From Chara braunii (taxonomy: Eukaryota; Streptophyta; Charophyceae; Charales; Characeae): a DNA stretch of 26,100 nt. A model generated the notes under the pieces. It was given only the letters and a program-made list of their open reading frames with translations. It made no database searches and was not told the DNA's origin. The translations under genes and the position numbers were made by a program. Below, one piece after another: positions 8,224 to 16,847 of this stretch (its first letter is position 1; each line of letters opens with the position of its first letter). The stretch is from NCBI GenBank assembly GCA_003427395.1, contig BFEA01000875.1:389935-416034 (forward strand), in the 5' to 3' direction.

Positions 8224-8383
8224 GAAGTGACGCCAAAAGAAAAACGCACCGGCACGTCACTTCGTTTGGCTGGCGGAGCCTGGCGCAGCCAGCCATTTTG
8301 CTCCGCCAGGCCAACCCCCCCGAACTTTCGGCCTGTGGACGGCCGGGTCGGAGAAAATTGTCTAGGAAACGTACTGGTGGTTC
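8224..8383. mobile_element. Hairpin cluster ending in a TTAA-family terminus
   Basis: GAAGTGACG (8224-8232) pairs with CGTCACTTC (8255-8263). TGGCTGG and TGGCGGAGC then pair in interleaved order with CCAGCCA and GCTCCGCCA (8266 to about 8310). GTACTGGTGGTTCA (8371-8384) is the family end with TTCA instead of TTAA. The GGCTGGCG...CCAGCCATTT core is shared with about 24008-24034 near another family end. No left terminus found. Confidence 0.4.
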
Positions 8384-8500
8384 ACCAATTCGTCTTGGCC
8401 TTGGAGGCTGTGCGATTGCCCACGTTCTTTTCCACTGGCCACGTCATTGTCATCGGTTCACACTTGTCCACTGATTTTACAAGGAGGTCATTACTACTGA

Positions 8501-8644
8501 CTCGTTAGAGATTCGGTGGAGGGAGCAATCGAGCATGTTAATGCCAACTTAATGGATTTTCCGTCTGGAGGTAGGTCAGTGCAACCAGCGGATGTGCTAG
8601 CTAAGGACGATAAGCAGCTTTACAAGATGAAGACTCGACGGTGA
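8501..8644 (+). CDS. Candidate 3'-terminal exon, unrecognised protein
   Basis: A 47-codon open frame ends with TGA at 8642-8644 and reads like real protein: residues 5-24 SVEGAIEHVNANLMDFPSGG, then SVQPADVLAKDDKQLYKMK and a basic end. A stop (TGA, 8498-8500) closes it upstream and there is no early ATG; AG dinucleotides at 8506-8510 could be the splice acceptor. I do not recognise the family. If real, its other exons lie upstream on the plus strand, possibly including 2146 and 6657, with transposon-filled introns. Chance is a fair alternative at this length. Confidence 0.3.
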   Translation, partial: LVRDSVEGAIEHVNANLMDFPSGGRSVQPADVLAKDDKQLYKMKTRR

Positions 8645-9068
8645 CCAAGTCCACAGACATGCATACAGCCGCTCATGCATACGGCCCCCACCAGCCCTGC
8701 CCACCCCTGCCCGAGCCGCCATATCCAGCACAATCAAGCATTGACCTTAAAGCGTTGCAGACAGGGGGATGGCGAAAGGTGGAAGGCAAGAAAGGACTTG
8801 TCACTGTTGTCAGGGGTGACAGGAGATGGCCATACACGGGAGTCACGTCTGGGTGTTTGGGAGGGGGGGGGGTGGTGTTGGTTGGACGAGGAAGGGGTGG
8901 GAATGGATGGACTTGGGGTTCAGGATTGATGGTAGACATGGCCTGCAGGGAGAGACAAGAGACGAATACCTCCACTTGTGGTGATGGAGCCGGATTTCGT
9001 GAAAGATGAAGAAGCATTTCCTTTCCAGCGATATGCACACACAGCCAGCGGCCTAGAAACGGGAGCTC
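8645..9068. other. Non-coding stretch between convergent exon candidates
   Basis: C-rich then G-rich sequence generating overlapping low-complexity ORFs on both strands (Pro-rich against Gly-rich). None is credible. No terminator or poly(A) signal is clear. Confidence 0.45.
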
Positions 9069-9072
9069 TTAA

Positions 9073-9224
9073 ACCACCAGTACTTGGCCCAGCAATAGGC
9101 CGAAGCAAAAAAATAGAGTAGAAACGTTTCTACTCGGATGAAATTTGGGTGCTCCTGTAGTGGCCCGTACGTTTCCTAAAAGTGTGGTTTGTTAATGGGC
9201 ACGACTTGAGGAAGTAGTGGTGGT
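9073..9224. mobile_element. 152 bp MITE with TTAA flanks
   Basis: The left end is ACCACCAGTAC (9073-9083) and the right end GTAGTGGTGGT (9214-9224), matching 10 of 11 as inverted repeats. TTAA lies on both sides (9069-9072 and 9225-9228). TTAA duplication is characteristic of the piggyBac superfamily; the family assignment is inference because no transposase is present. Confidence 0.65.
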
Positions 9225-9228
9225 TTAA

Positions 9229-9727
9229 AAGGATGTCCTTGTAGTCGGGCAATCCAACCCCAAAGGCCCAAAAAAAAGGCCCCAAGGGCCCCAAGGACCC
9301 AAAGGGGGCAGATAAGGAAGACTTGGTGTGATGGGGACCTGTGCTTCCAGTTGTATATAAGACACCACCATCCGGCCGGGTTGTGGTTGGATGAGATGCT
9401 TCTGTTGAGAAGACGGAAAGTCCGCCCACCGTGTTGTCTCTAACAAGGCAGTCTTGCATCCAGCCACACCCACTGGCAATCGCAGCGACGTATCCGCCAC
9501 GATTTCGCGGCTTTTCCATTTCGTTTCTTTCGTATCCGAACTCGGAGATTGCTGCCAAGTTCAAGCTGTCACCACAGGGTCACCCTATAACCTACTAGGC
9601 CCTAGGGTAGTGGGTCTGGTACACTCTTGCTGGTATTGAGGGCAATGAGGGACAGAATGATCTGGAACTGGAAGTCATTCCATCTCTGTCCGGTCTGTCT
9701 ATAAGACTATAAGCAGAAATCCTTGTC
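9229..9727. other. Non-coding stretch
   Basis: Contains a run of GGCCC/AAGG repeats (about 9258-9305). ORFs on the minus strand are low complexity. It would include the 3' UTR of the minus-strand gene ending at 9728. Confidence 0.4.
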
Positions 9728-9877
9728 CTAGTCGGACTGGTCGGACTGGCCCTGCTCTTGCTCGGGGTCCTGGTTCTGCTCCTCCTCATCCTCCTCGTCC
9801 GGGTTCGGGTACCCGTCCTTCCTCTTGTCCAGTTTCTTGTTGTCCCAGACCAAGGTGGATTCAGGATACACAGTCAT
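9728..9877 (-). CDS. Terminal exon of an unrecognised protein with acidic C-tail
   Basis: The minus frame from ATG at 9875-9877 to TAG at 9728-9730 encodes 49 residues: a strand-like start (MTVYPESTLVWDNKK), a basic KLDKRKDGYPNPD linker, then an E/D/Q-rich tail. The frame stays open upstream to a TAG at 9902-9904. Almost every third base is G or C, as in the transporter gene and unlike the surroundings, which is strong evidence of coding. Probably the last exon of a larger gene, with an acceptor between 9878 and 9901. Earlier exons would lie at higher coordinates, beyond TE insertions. I do not recognise the family. A free-standing micropeptide is possible but less likely. Confidence 0.5.
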   Translation of the reverse strand: MTVYPESTLVWDNKKLDKRKDGYPNPDEEDEEEQNQDPEQEQGQSDQSD

Positions 9878-9904
9878 CAAACCCACGCTACTTATGATAT
9901 GCTA

Positions 9905-10553
9905 GCCTGTTAAGGGGTTCCTGCTGTCCCGTTCAAGCTATTTCTCAGGTCGGAGATCTTGCAGACTTGCAGTGTATCCACCACCCATTGGGAACCACTC
10001 CCGTACGATTGCCAAAACATGTAGGGCGTTTCCTCCTTTGCGCCTTTGCGGCTTCGCCGCATGTCTACGGCGTGCTGTGTCAGTCTGTGGCTACTGCGTC
10101 ATTTTCGATTGTGCTTCATTGATTATTCTACCATCGATGTTCGCTCAGCGGTTTCTTTTGCTACACTACTCCTTCTTCATCGGGCTGAGTGTCCTTGTCT
10201 TGTCCTTTTCCTTTTCTTCAGTCACTGCATTAAAAAAAAAAAAAAAAAAAGGTGCTTGCACTTATGCCTGTGTGTGTTGCTTCATCTCAGGTTGCCAAGA
10301 CTGGCTGGTGGGGGATGAAATATTCGGGCCTTTAATAAAACTTGAAAGTTGAAAGTTGAAACAACCAGTATCGGACTGACTGTGTCCTACTGAAGCAAAA
10401 AATCCCATTTGTTCACATGAAAACAAGCTGCAAGCACTGCCAAGGAGGCCACTACGACCTCTGGCCCGCTGCACATTCATAGGAAGTTTCTGAGGAAGGA
10501 CCCCGGAAGAGATGCTTTAAGCCAACGGTACATTTCCCCAGATGCTTTAAGGT
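9905..10553. other. Non-coding stretch (possible intron)
   Basis: No supported gene. A19 at 10232-10250. TGAAAGTTGAAAGTTGAAAC at about 10342-10361 is a short tandem repeat. GATGCTTTAAG occurs twice (about 10511 and 10541) next to the following MITE. Confidence 0.4.
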
Positions 10554-10557
10554 TTAA

Positions 10558-10861
10558 ACCACCAGTAAATTCCCCGTCTATTTTTGCGGAGCTGCCCCTG
10601 GCATGCACCGGCATCTTTTGGGGCCTGCCCACGTTTAGCAAAATGGCTAACTGCACCAGCCAAAAGGAGGCCTGCGTGGATTTGTTTTTTTTTTGTTTTG
10701 TTTTTGTTTTTTTGGGGCACGCAGGGAGTTCCAACTTCCCAGCCCCAAAAGAAAAGTACCTGCATGTTCTTAGGCCGTTCACGCGGTGGCTGAATCGGTG
10801 CGCCGCATTTGCGTCAGAGGGGCCCCAGAGGGGGCCTAAGACCCCCTGGGGTACTGGTGGG
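10558..10861. mobile_element. 304 bp TTAA-flanked MITE
   Basis: Left end ACCACCAGTA (10558-10567), right end TACTGGTGGG (10852-10861), with TTAA at 10554-10557 and 10862-10865. Ends match 9 of 10 as inverted repeats and agree with the element at 9073. The interior carries GGGGCC/GGCCCC-type palindromes and a T-rich patch (about 10682-10714). No transposase. Confidence 0.65.
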
Positions 10862-11921
10862 TTAAGAAGAAACATCTGAAAGTAATTAAGTATGGAACCT
10901 CATTCAAAAGGCTTAGCCAGAAATTTAAAGTCAACCCCTTCATTATTGAGTCCCAAGTCCCAAGTCCCATGTGACGCCCAACCTCACGCCCCGCGTGACT
11001 TCCTGATTGGAGTGGAGTGTGGGCCTGGAAGTGCGACAAAGGGGTGTGCCAAGGATTTTTGGAAAGTGGGGGTGGAGTCCCAGGTCGGAACTGAGATCTC
11101 CGGTGGCAAGGTTCAGGGGCCTAGATGCAATAGAGCACTGGGAAAATTTACGGGCGCGGGCTTTCACGCTGGTTGTGCGGGGCCGTCCGATCCTGGCGTG
11201 ATCGCCAGTTCTGGGGAGCCTGTCGAGGCGGTCCTTGGGGCCCACGCCTTCGGGGTCCNCCACGTGGCGTGNGTTGGTGGNAACTATGCCTAGGTGCCGA
11301 GGCTCCGNGGGTTCGGGTATGGGCANGTCGCCTGCANCTTNTGCGCGGGGTGGAGGGCCAATAAGGCGCTATGNAATTCCACNGTACTACTNTAAGCTGA
11401 TGANAGGGGAGGAGGAGGTGGTATGGCNGNNAATNAGTGGCGATAAGGACGAAGCCGGGGGTTATGAAATACTGCGTGTTGTACGTGTTTGGGTAGTNGG
11501 GTATCCGTGGGTCGCTTCNTANGGCGAGATGGAATTCCCTAGCGCAGAATNTATCGTTTTCCGTGAGGCAGGGGAACACCGGGTTTCTCAAATTTCCCCG
11601 TAATCGGAGTTGCTCTTCTTCCCANATTTCCCGGTANCNGAAATANGACTCGTNATCCTCGGAATTCCAAGNTACGTNGGAACTCCGCGAGCTCGTCATT
11701 CTTTCATCACTCACGCCTTGGGGGATAAGTTAATCGGGGAGATCACCGCTCGTAAGTGNGTAAGAGAGATGCGAACAAGTCGCACTTACGCGCANTTACG
11801 CGTGATGGGTAANCCGATCNCGGTCNANGTCGACTCCTACTTCAGTGAGGGGCTGACTACGGGCNTTAGCCAAGATGNGATTTGCGCTCCAGACTACCCN
11901 TAAGATTCGACAAGCCAACAC

Positions 11922-11959
11922 CTGTCTCTTATACACATCTAGATGTGTATAAGAGACAG
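11922..11959. other. Nextera mate-pair junction adapter (assembly artefact)
   Basis: The same 38 bp palindrome of Tn5 mosaic ends as at 4351. The sequence before it (11814-11921) is repeated after it (11962-12069) at offset 148. The first copy carries Ns that are resolved in the second, and the partner LTR has neither adapter nor duplication. A misjoined mate-pair read is the clear explanation. Confidence 0.97.
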
Positions 11960-11961
11960 AC

Positions 11962-12069
11962 CCGATCTCGGTCGACGTCGACTCCTACTTCAGTGAGGGG
12001 CTGACTACGGGCATTAGCCAAGATGCGATTTGCGCTCCAGACTACCCATAAGATTCGACAAGCCAACAC
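11962..12069 (+). repeat. Artefactual 108 bp duplication of 11814-11921
   Basis: Direct duplicate across the adapter, with Ns of the first copy filled in (for example CCGATCTCGGTCGACGTCGAC). It is absent from the other LTR, where this sequence occurs once (about 22476-22583). Treat as an assembly error, not biology. Confidence 0.9.
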
Positions 12070-12633
12070 ACTCTACTGATCACGCCAGCATGCAATCCCC
12101 ATTCTCATTCATCATGTACGAGGGTTCGAAGGGAGACGATCAAAAACGAAAATGCGAAGGTGCGCGAACCATCCATACATCATTTGCAAAAGGGGATTCC
12201 GGAGAAGGAACAAAAAAGGAGAAAACATCGATACAAAAAAGAATCAAATCGAACAACAGGACGAGTATATGGCCGCAAAGACAAGGGCGAGTTGCCCGTA
12301 ATCGATACCAAAATTTATATACACAGATAAAAAAAAGGACTGAAAAGAAAAGCGCAAATCTTCACCCTGAACTCTCTCCGATGCCGACAGTCCGTCGTCG
12401 CGCACCAACACCTGAAGCTGTCACCCCGCTTAGTCCTCTTGCGCCCGTCAGGTTCGCTCCTCGCCCACAGTCTGTCGCGGCCCGCGTCAACGCCGCGCAT
12501 TCGGCACCACCTCGTCGGGTCGCCCGACTCCCACTTCACTCACCTCTTACTTCGCTCGTGTGCCGACCCTCTCGATCGCGCAACCCCGAGCTTCCAGCAA
12601 TTGTTAAGAGATCAAAATAATCGCGCAGCCGGA

Positions 12634-12640
12634 ATTTATA
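12634..12640 (-). promoter_or_regulatory. Candidate LTR TATA box
   Basis: The minus strand reads GCTATAAATTCC about 780 bp into the LTR from its U3 end, and the same site is kept in the right LTR near 23149-23155. A second TATATAAA lies at 12314-12321. Position is plausible for the U3/R boundary; no start site can be seen. Confidence 0.3.
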
Positions 12641-13417
12641 GCGTGCATGCGTGCGCGAAGAACACGAAATTACAAGGACGTAGATAGATGGGGGAAAGGG
12701 AGTGCTCACGTTTGCATGGTCGGGCCGCGGCGTGGGGGACGTACCCAACTCCACGCATCGATCCGAACATGCAAACGCGGCTACCCAGATAGGGAGGGGA
12801 GAGAGGAAGAAACGAGGCGGGAAGAATAAGGAGCAAGAAACAGAAAGATACAGTTACAAAAGTGTGCGCCCAAAATTACAGTTGCAAAAGGATTAAGGCG
12901 CCAATCAATCGAGGTCCTGGCGCAGCAGCAAGAAAGAGCGCGCGAACACGCAAAGCAGCGCCCAGAAAAACAGAAATTCCAAAATTCCAAAATTCTTAGC
13001 TTACCTGCGGATATTATGAAAAGGTCCGAAAAGAAAATCAAAATTTCGAAGGCCGTATGGCTCCGACCAAGATTCGAAAAAAAAATTCAAAAAGGAAATT
13101 CAAAAAGAGACACTGAAATTCCCGCGCGATGTCTACGCGCCCAAAAGTCCGACAAAACAAAATTAAAAGAAGGGAAACGAAAGAAAAAAAGCGACGTCAA
13201 CGTTTATTAATCGCGCACTCGGCGCGCACTCCACATCCATCCGACCAAGTTTCACCCCCTTTTCCCCGTGCATACCCGAATTGTCCCCAACTGTCATCAG
13301 AACCAACGAAGAAAACAAGGACACACATGCAATTTTCCATCAACCCGTCCAATCGACGTGGGACCCCGCTTAGTACTTCCGCAGAAAGTAGCGCATTACA
13401 GAAGCTAGTTCGTCACA

Positions 13418-13583
13418 TATGTGACGCCCAGGGGGTTCCAAAGATAAGCAAGCTCCTGCTTGCTAGTTGACGTGTCGATTATCTTTGATTGATTGGCCGT
13501 GGATGGTTGATCTTCTTTTCTGTCGCATACCGTGCGAACGAGTGTGGAAGTCATGCTGCGCGGCAGTCGTATCCCGGTTGTCG
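13418..13583 (-). other. Internal edge of the element next to the 3' LTR
   Basis: A purine run AGAAAAGAAGA (minus strand, about 13511-13521) is the only polypurine-tract candidate, but it is about 95 bp from the LTR. Directly at the edge is the palindrome CGTCACATATGTGACG (13411-13426), followed by AGGGGGTTCCAAAG (13430-13443), a 14-mer also present at 19054-19067. A normal PPT is not adjacent to the LTR. Confidence 0.4.
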
Positions 13584-15032
13584 TCACTCGTGGGGAAGAG
13601 GAAAAGGAAGACGATAAGCAGGCGGAGGTGTTGATGGGGGATGAGTTGGGATATGCGGGAAGAAGTGTTCCAGCTCATCGGCCGTTTCCGGAAGGCTCCG
13701 ATGATGAACGATTCTATGGAAGCGAGGGAATCGGCGGCCATTAGTGGGGAGAGAAGCGAGGTAGTCGGGATAGAGAGTGGTGAAGGTTCTAAGAAGCGCC
13801 GCACGAAAGCGTTCGCGGTCGGCGCATGCGGGGATTAACCCTGTGATGAGGCAATAAACCTCTACGGCGTTGATACGACGCCATCCTACGCGAAAAAGAA
13901 GTACATGGAGAGGGAACTCAGGGGAAGCACGCTGGGAGGATGAGTGGGGATGGATTGTGACAGAAAGACGGATGGAGAAGTAATGACGGAAAGTGTCGTG
14001 GGGGAAGGGATTGTGGGGGAAGACGGCGAAACGGGTGAGCTGGCGCAAGGTGAGGAAGTCATGGGGGCTGAGAGAGAGAGAGCCCGAGGACGAAGACCGA
14101 TCGGCCTCATCTCGACGTGCTCGAAGTGCGGGACGGGCCGCGAGGGAGAGGGAGGCGGAGGGGGAGCGGCTTCGTCGTCGGTGTCGCGGTGGGGAAGGAG
14201 ACCGGCAAGCGGACGGCCCAGCCATCTGGGCCACATCGCCGTCGTCTGGCTGAGGTGGCTCCGGGTCGAGCGTTGGATCGTTGCTGATCGGAAGATCAGC
14301 AACCGGCGCAATTTCTAGCTGGGGATCCTCGTCGGCGTGCTCCTCGTCGTTGTCGTCACCGCTCCCTTGCTCGCTGTCTTCTTCTTCTTCTTCCTCTTCG
14401 TTCTCCGTTTGCAGGAGCTCGTCTTCTTCTCCTTCTCGCTGCTGTGCTGGCCCCTCTTCGTCTTCGTTCGGATTCTCCTCCTCTTCCTCCGAACTTTCTT
14501 CCGCAAGCTCTTCGCGGATTATCTCCTCCAATTCGTCCTCGTACGGCGGTCTGTAGAAAGCGGGATCCACGATGTCGCGCGGATCCAAATAATCCAACCG
14601 TGAAGGAGGAATTCTGAATGGGAAGCCCTCCACGCAAGCTGACCACTGAAGATATGGCGACAGCGTGCGCGAGGTGACGTGGGGCACCAAGCGCGGGTCG
14701 ACCTGGGAGACAATGCTGACGTCAAGATCGTCGGCCAGCTGCGCAATCGGGACCGTAAGCTCCTGGGTGAGAAGCCTCCGACAGCCTGGACGCACTGACC
14801 CGAATAGAAAACCGAGAAGGTCCCCCTCTACTCCCGTCCGCCACACCTGAATCAAAAGGAGCTCCAATCGCTCGGACCGCGGATAATTTCTCTTGTCCCT
14901 CGTCCACGCCACCCGTACTTCCGCCAAACACAGCGAGAGTTCGATGAAGTCTCTGCGCCACGTGTCCCACTGAGAGGGATCGAGGAGGGAACAACCAGAG
15001 GATGTATGTAGAAGGAGAGGCGGGGATGAAGA
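13584..15032 (-). CDS. ORF3 of the retroelement, C-terminal main part (no known domain)
   Basis: A continuous open frame of about 480 codons lies between a TGA at 15033-15035 and a stop at 13584. The start normally assumed at 14927 is a TTG; the frame really runs in from upstream without an ATG, so it is the continuation of the 15094-15570 segment across a frameshift and one nonsense codon. Visible regions, counted from 14927: a globular N part to about 130, an E/D-rich acidic stretch at about 130-205, a Pro/Ser/Arg stretch with SPSPPRHRRRSRSPSAS-like repeats at about 240-290, and a folded-looking C part rich in F, R and H, ending Pro-rich. There is no signal peptide or membrane helix, so an envelope is unlikely. 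It is longer and cleaner than the gag-pol pieces. Function unknown. Confidence 0.6.
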   Translation of the reverse strand, partial: SSSPPLLLHTSSGCSLLDPSQWDTWRRDFIELSLCLAEVRVAWTRDKRNYPRSERLELLLIQVWRTGVEGDLLGFLFGSVRPGCRRLLTQELTVPIAQLADDLDVSIVSQVDPRLVPHVTSRTLSPYLQWSACVEGFPFRIPPSRLDYLDPRDIVDPAFYRPPYEDELEEIIREELAEESSEEEEENPNEDEEGPAQQREGEEDELLQTENEEEEEEEDSEQGSGDDNDEEHADEDPQLEIAPVADLPISNDPTLDPEPPQPDDGDVAQMAGPSACRSPSPPRHRRRSRSPSASLSLAARPALRARRDEADRSSSSGSLSLSPHDFLTLRQLTRFAVFPHNPFPHDTFRHYFSIRLSVTIHPHSSSQRASPEFPLHVLLFRVGWRRINAVEVYCLITGLIPACADRERFRAALLRTFTTLYPDYLASLPTNGRRFPRFHRIVHHRSLPETADELEHFFPHIPTHPPSTPPPAYRLPFPLPHE

Positions 15033-15093
15033 TCAGATTGCCAAAAGGTGGGGAAGTAAGAAGGAAGCTCGAAAGTAGAGATCTAGAAGGAGC

Positions 15094-15570
15094 TCATCGG
15101 GGATGGAAGGGGATGAGAGGGGGTAATTGCGTCGATGGGTCACGCCGATCCAGCCGAAGGCTGTTGTATTCGATCGCTCGGATTGGTGTGATCACGTCCC
15201 CTTGGTGCGCCAGGAACTGGGTCCACTCATTCTGAAGATTGTGCACCCACAGAAGCAACGCCACCTTGATTCTCGTGTGTCGGCAGGGGGGGATCGCCGT
15301 GAGATCTCCACTCAAATTAACCACCACCGTTATCCGGCCGACGCCCGCAGATGCTTGTTGTCGCAACCCGACAACTTTGGCCAATATGATTGCGTCAGCC
15401 CTCCCATCGACGTGGATCTCTGCTGCCGCGTAGACGCCCTTCGAGCAGAAGAATTGCGCAAGCCCCTGAAGGTCCGGACGAAGACGAGGATGATGCATCT
15501 GTTGCAGTGTCAAATTCCCACGTGCTACCAACGCTTCTTCACTTAGAGCTCTCTCCTCCATAAAGCTCAT
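15094..15570 (-). CDS. ORF3 of the retroelement, N-terminal part
   Basis: 158 residues starting at ATG 15568-15570, which overlaps the pol stop as ATGA (15567-15570). The N-terminus is acidic (MSFMEERALSEEALV). A beta-rich stretch follows (VYAAAEIHVDGRADAIILAK, GRITVVVNLSG, IKVALLLWVHNLQNEW). It ends at TGA 15094-15096, where the next frame (DELLLDLYFRA...) leads on to the main ORF3 part. Stop-start overlap with pol suggests translation by termination-reinitiation. I recognise no family. It could be an accessory protein comparable in position, but not in sequence, to the extra ORFs of some plant retroelements. Confidence 0.55.
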   Translation of the reverse strand: MSFMEERALSEEALVARGNLTLQQMHHPRLRPDLQGLAQFFCSKGVYAAAEIHVDGRADAIILAKVVGLRQQASAGVGRITVVVNLSGDLTAIPPCRHTRIKVALLLWVHNLQNEWTQFLAHQGDVITPIRAIEYNSLRLDRRDPSTQLPPLIPFHPR

Positions 15571-16844
15571 GGCAACGGCGAGGGTGACGGCGTATCCGAC
15601 AGAGATTGAGAAGGAGAAGGAGGCGTAGAGGAGATAGAGTCGTCGTCGGGAGAGGTCGATGGAGAAGGAGACGGAACAGAGGGAAGAAGACGGAGATAGG
15701 ACACATGGCGTGTGATCGGGCGAGCCGATCGACTGCCGGAAACCTCGGGAGCAAGGCGCACGGTGTCCACGTCGTTGGCTCCGAGTTCAATCACTCGATA
15801 CTGTCTGAAGAATCGTGGCGCTAGTTTACCCTGGCGCACACATTTCCTTACCTGCACGATGTCCCCTAACTTATACTGGGTCCTGGGACCCGCATTCCCA
15901 TTCCGGGCCTCGTAACTCCGGACCTGTCGGCCATGGGCCAATTCGGTGAACCGTTGTCGCTTCCGGGCCAGTGTTGGTTAGGACCGCTCCATAAGTTCCA
16001 GGTGCCTTTTGGCTTTGTCCCGAGCGGTGGCCCTTGTGGGGCGTCGGTTGAGTTCCGATTCGTCTGGGAGGCTCGATATCGACACACACGCGACACTATT
16101 GGTTCGTAACTGGAAGGGGCTTAGGCTCGTCGATCCGTGGGGCGTTCCGCGATGGACCGCCAAGATGTGGTCGACAATATCAGGCTAGGGTCGGGGGTCA
16201 CGTGCTGCAATATTCCGCCGCAAGGCCGTTTTTATCACCCTATTCGCGTTTTCCACTAATTCGTTAGACTGGGACATGTGCGGGGCCGTGTGTCGTATGG
16301 AGACGCCGTGTATGACCAGGTTCCTCTCGACTTCTCCTCTAAATTCGACCCCATTGTCGGTCAGGATCTCTTTGGTGTCCTGGTGCATGCCTAGAAAACG
16401 GTTGACTTACCGCGCGATTTCCGCAGCTTGTCGTGTCTTGCAGGGGTAGGCCTCGATCCACTTAGAAAAGTGGTCGACGAAAACCAGCAGAATTGAACAG
16501 TCACAACTATTCGGTCCGAGGGGCACCACTATATCAGTAGTATCCATACTAACCCTCTGAAACGGCCGTTCAACCACAGTTGGGACTATCGACCTAGGCG
16601 GTTGGGTTGGGGCCTTGTCAACAGCGCAGACCTGGCAGTGTTGGATGATGAATTTAACGTCGTCCCGGATATTGGACCAGTACCATTGATTTTTGTCAAT
16701 CGCAGCTTCGGTAATGCGCACGGCAAAATGCGCCGTCGTCTCCTCGTGGGCTGTCCGTACCCAGTCGTACCGCATAAACGGGTGCGGAACTACTAACCAT
16801 GCCCCACTGCCGTCTGTTTTACGCTTTTCTAACCGTTTGTCCAC
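15567..16844 (-). pseudogene. Integrase region of pol, interrupted by stops
   Basis: One frame throughout. The HHCC zinc site is visible as H33-X5-H39 and C70-X2-C73 (from 16844). The catalytic core follows: Asp in SMDTTD (residue 101) and second Asp in FVDHFSKW (124); after a TAA (16407-16409), TDNGVEF and the catalytic Glu in SNELVENANR. Further stops are TAG 16185-16187 and TAA 15978-15980. The C-terminal GPY/F-type module is at 15941 leftwards (GDIVQVRKC, KLAPRFFRQYRVIE), followed by a Pro/Ser-rich tail ending in TGA at 15567-15569. This enzyme inserts the cDNA into chromosomes; this copy cannot make it whole. Confidence 0.9.
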
Positions 16845-16847
16845 CCA

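Larger units (their letters stand above)
10970..13417 (-). repeat. Left LTR (3' LTR of the element)
   Basis: It runs from TGTGACGCCCA to ...CGTCACA, perfect 7 bp terminal inverted repeats. It matches 21643-23953. About 11000-11921 is identical to about 21662-22583 including every N. The part after 12070 differs from its partner at roughly 20 positions by eye, plus a small indel at about 13300. It is 148 bp longer than expected because of an adapter and a 108 bp duplication (11814-12069). An antisense 196-codon frame spans 12030-12620 in both LTRs but starts at TTG and is not called. Confidence 0.9.

Noticed and set aside
8641-9040. Gly- and Pro-rich ORFs on both strands
   Set aside because: Complementary low-complexity sequence without homology or start context.
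11148-11714. 188-codon minus-strand frame in the N-rich LTR block (also 21810-22376)
   Set aside because: Open only because many Ns translate as X; the sequence is a consensus fill.
12030-12620. 196-codon plus-strand frame in the left LTR, also present at 22544-23134
   Set aside because: Starts at TTG, is antisense to the element, has no domain, and conservation between the copies follows from LTR identity.
13584-15570. ORF3 as a retroviral-type envelope
   Set aside because: No signal peptide, membrane helix or cysteine-rich ectodomain pattern visible.
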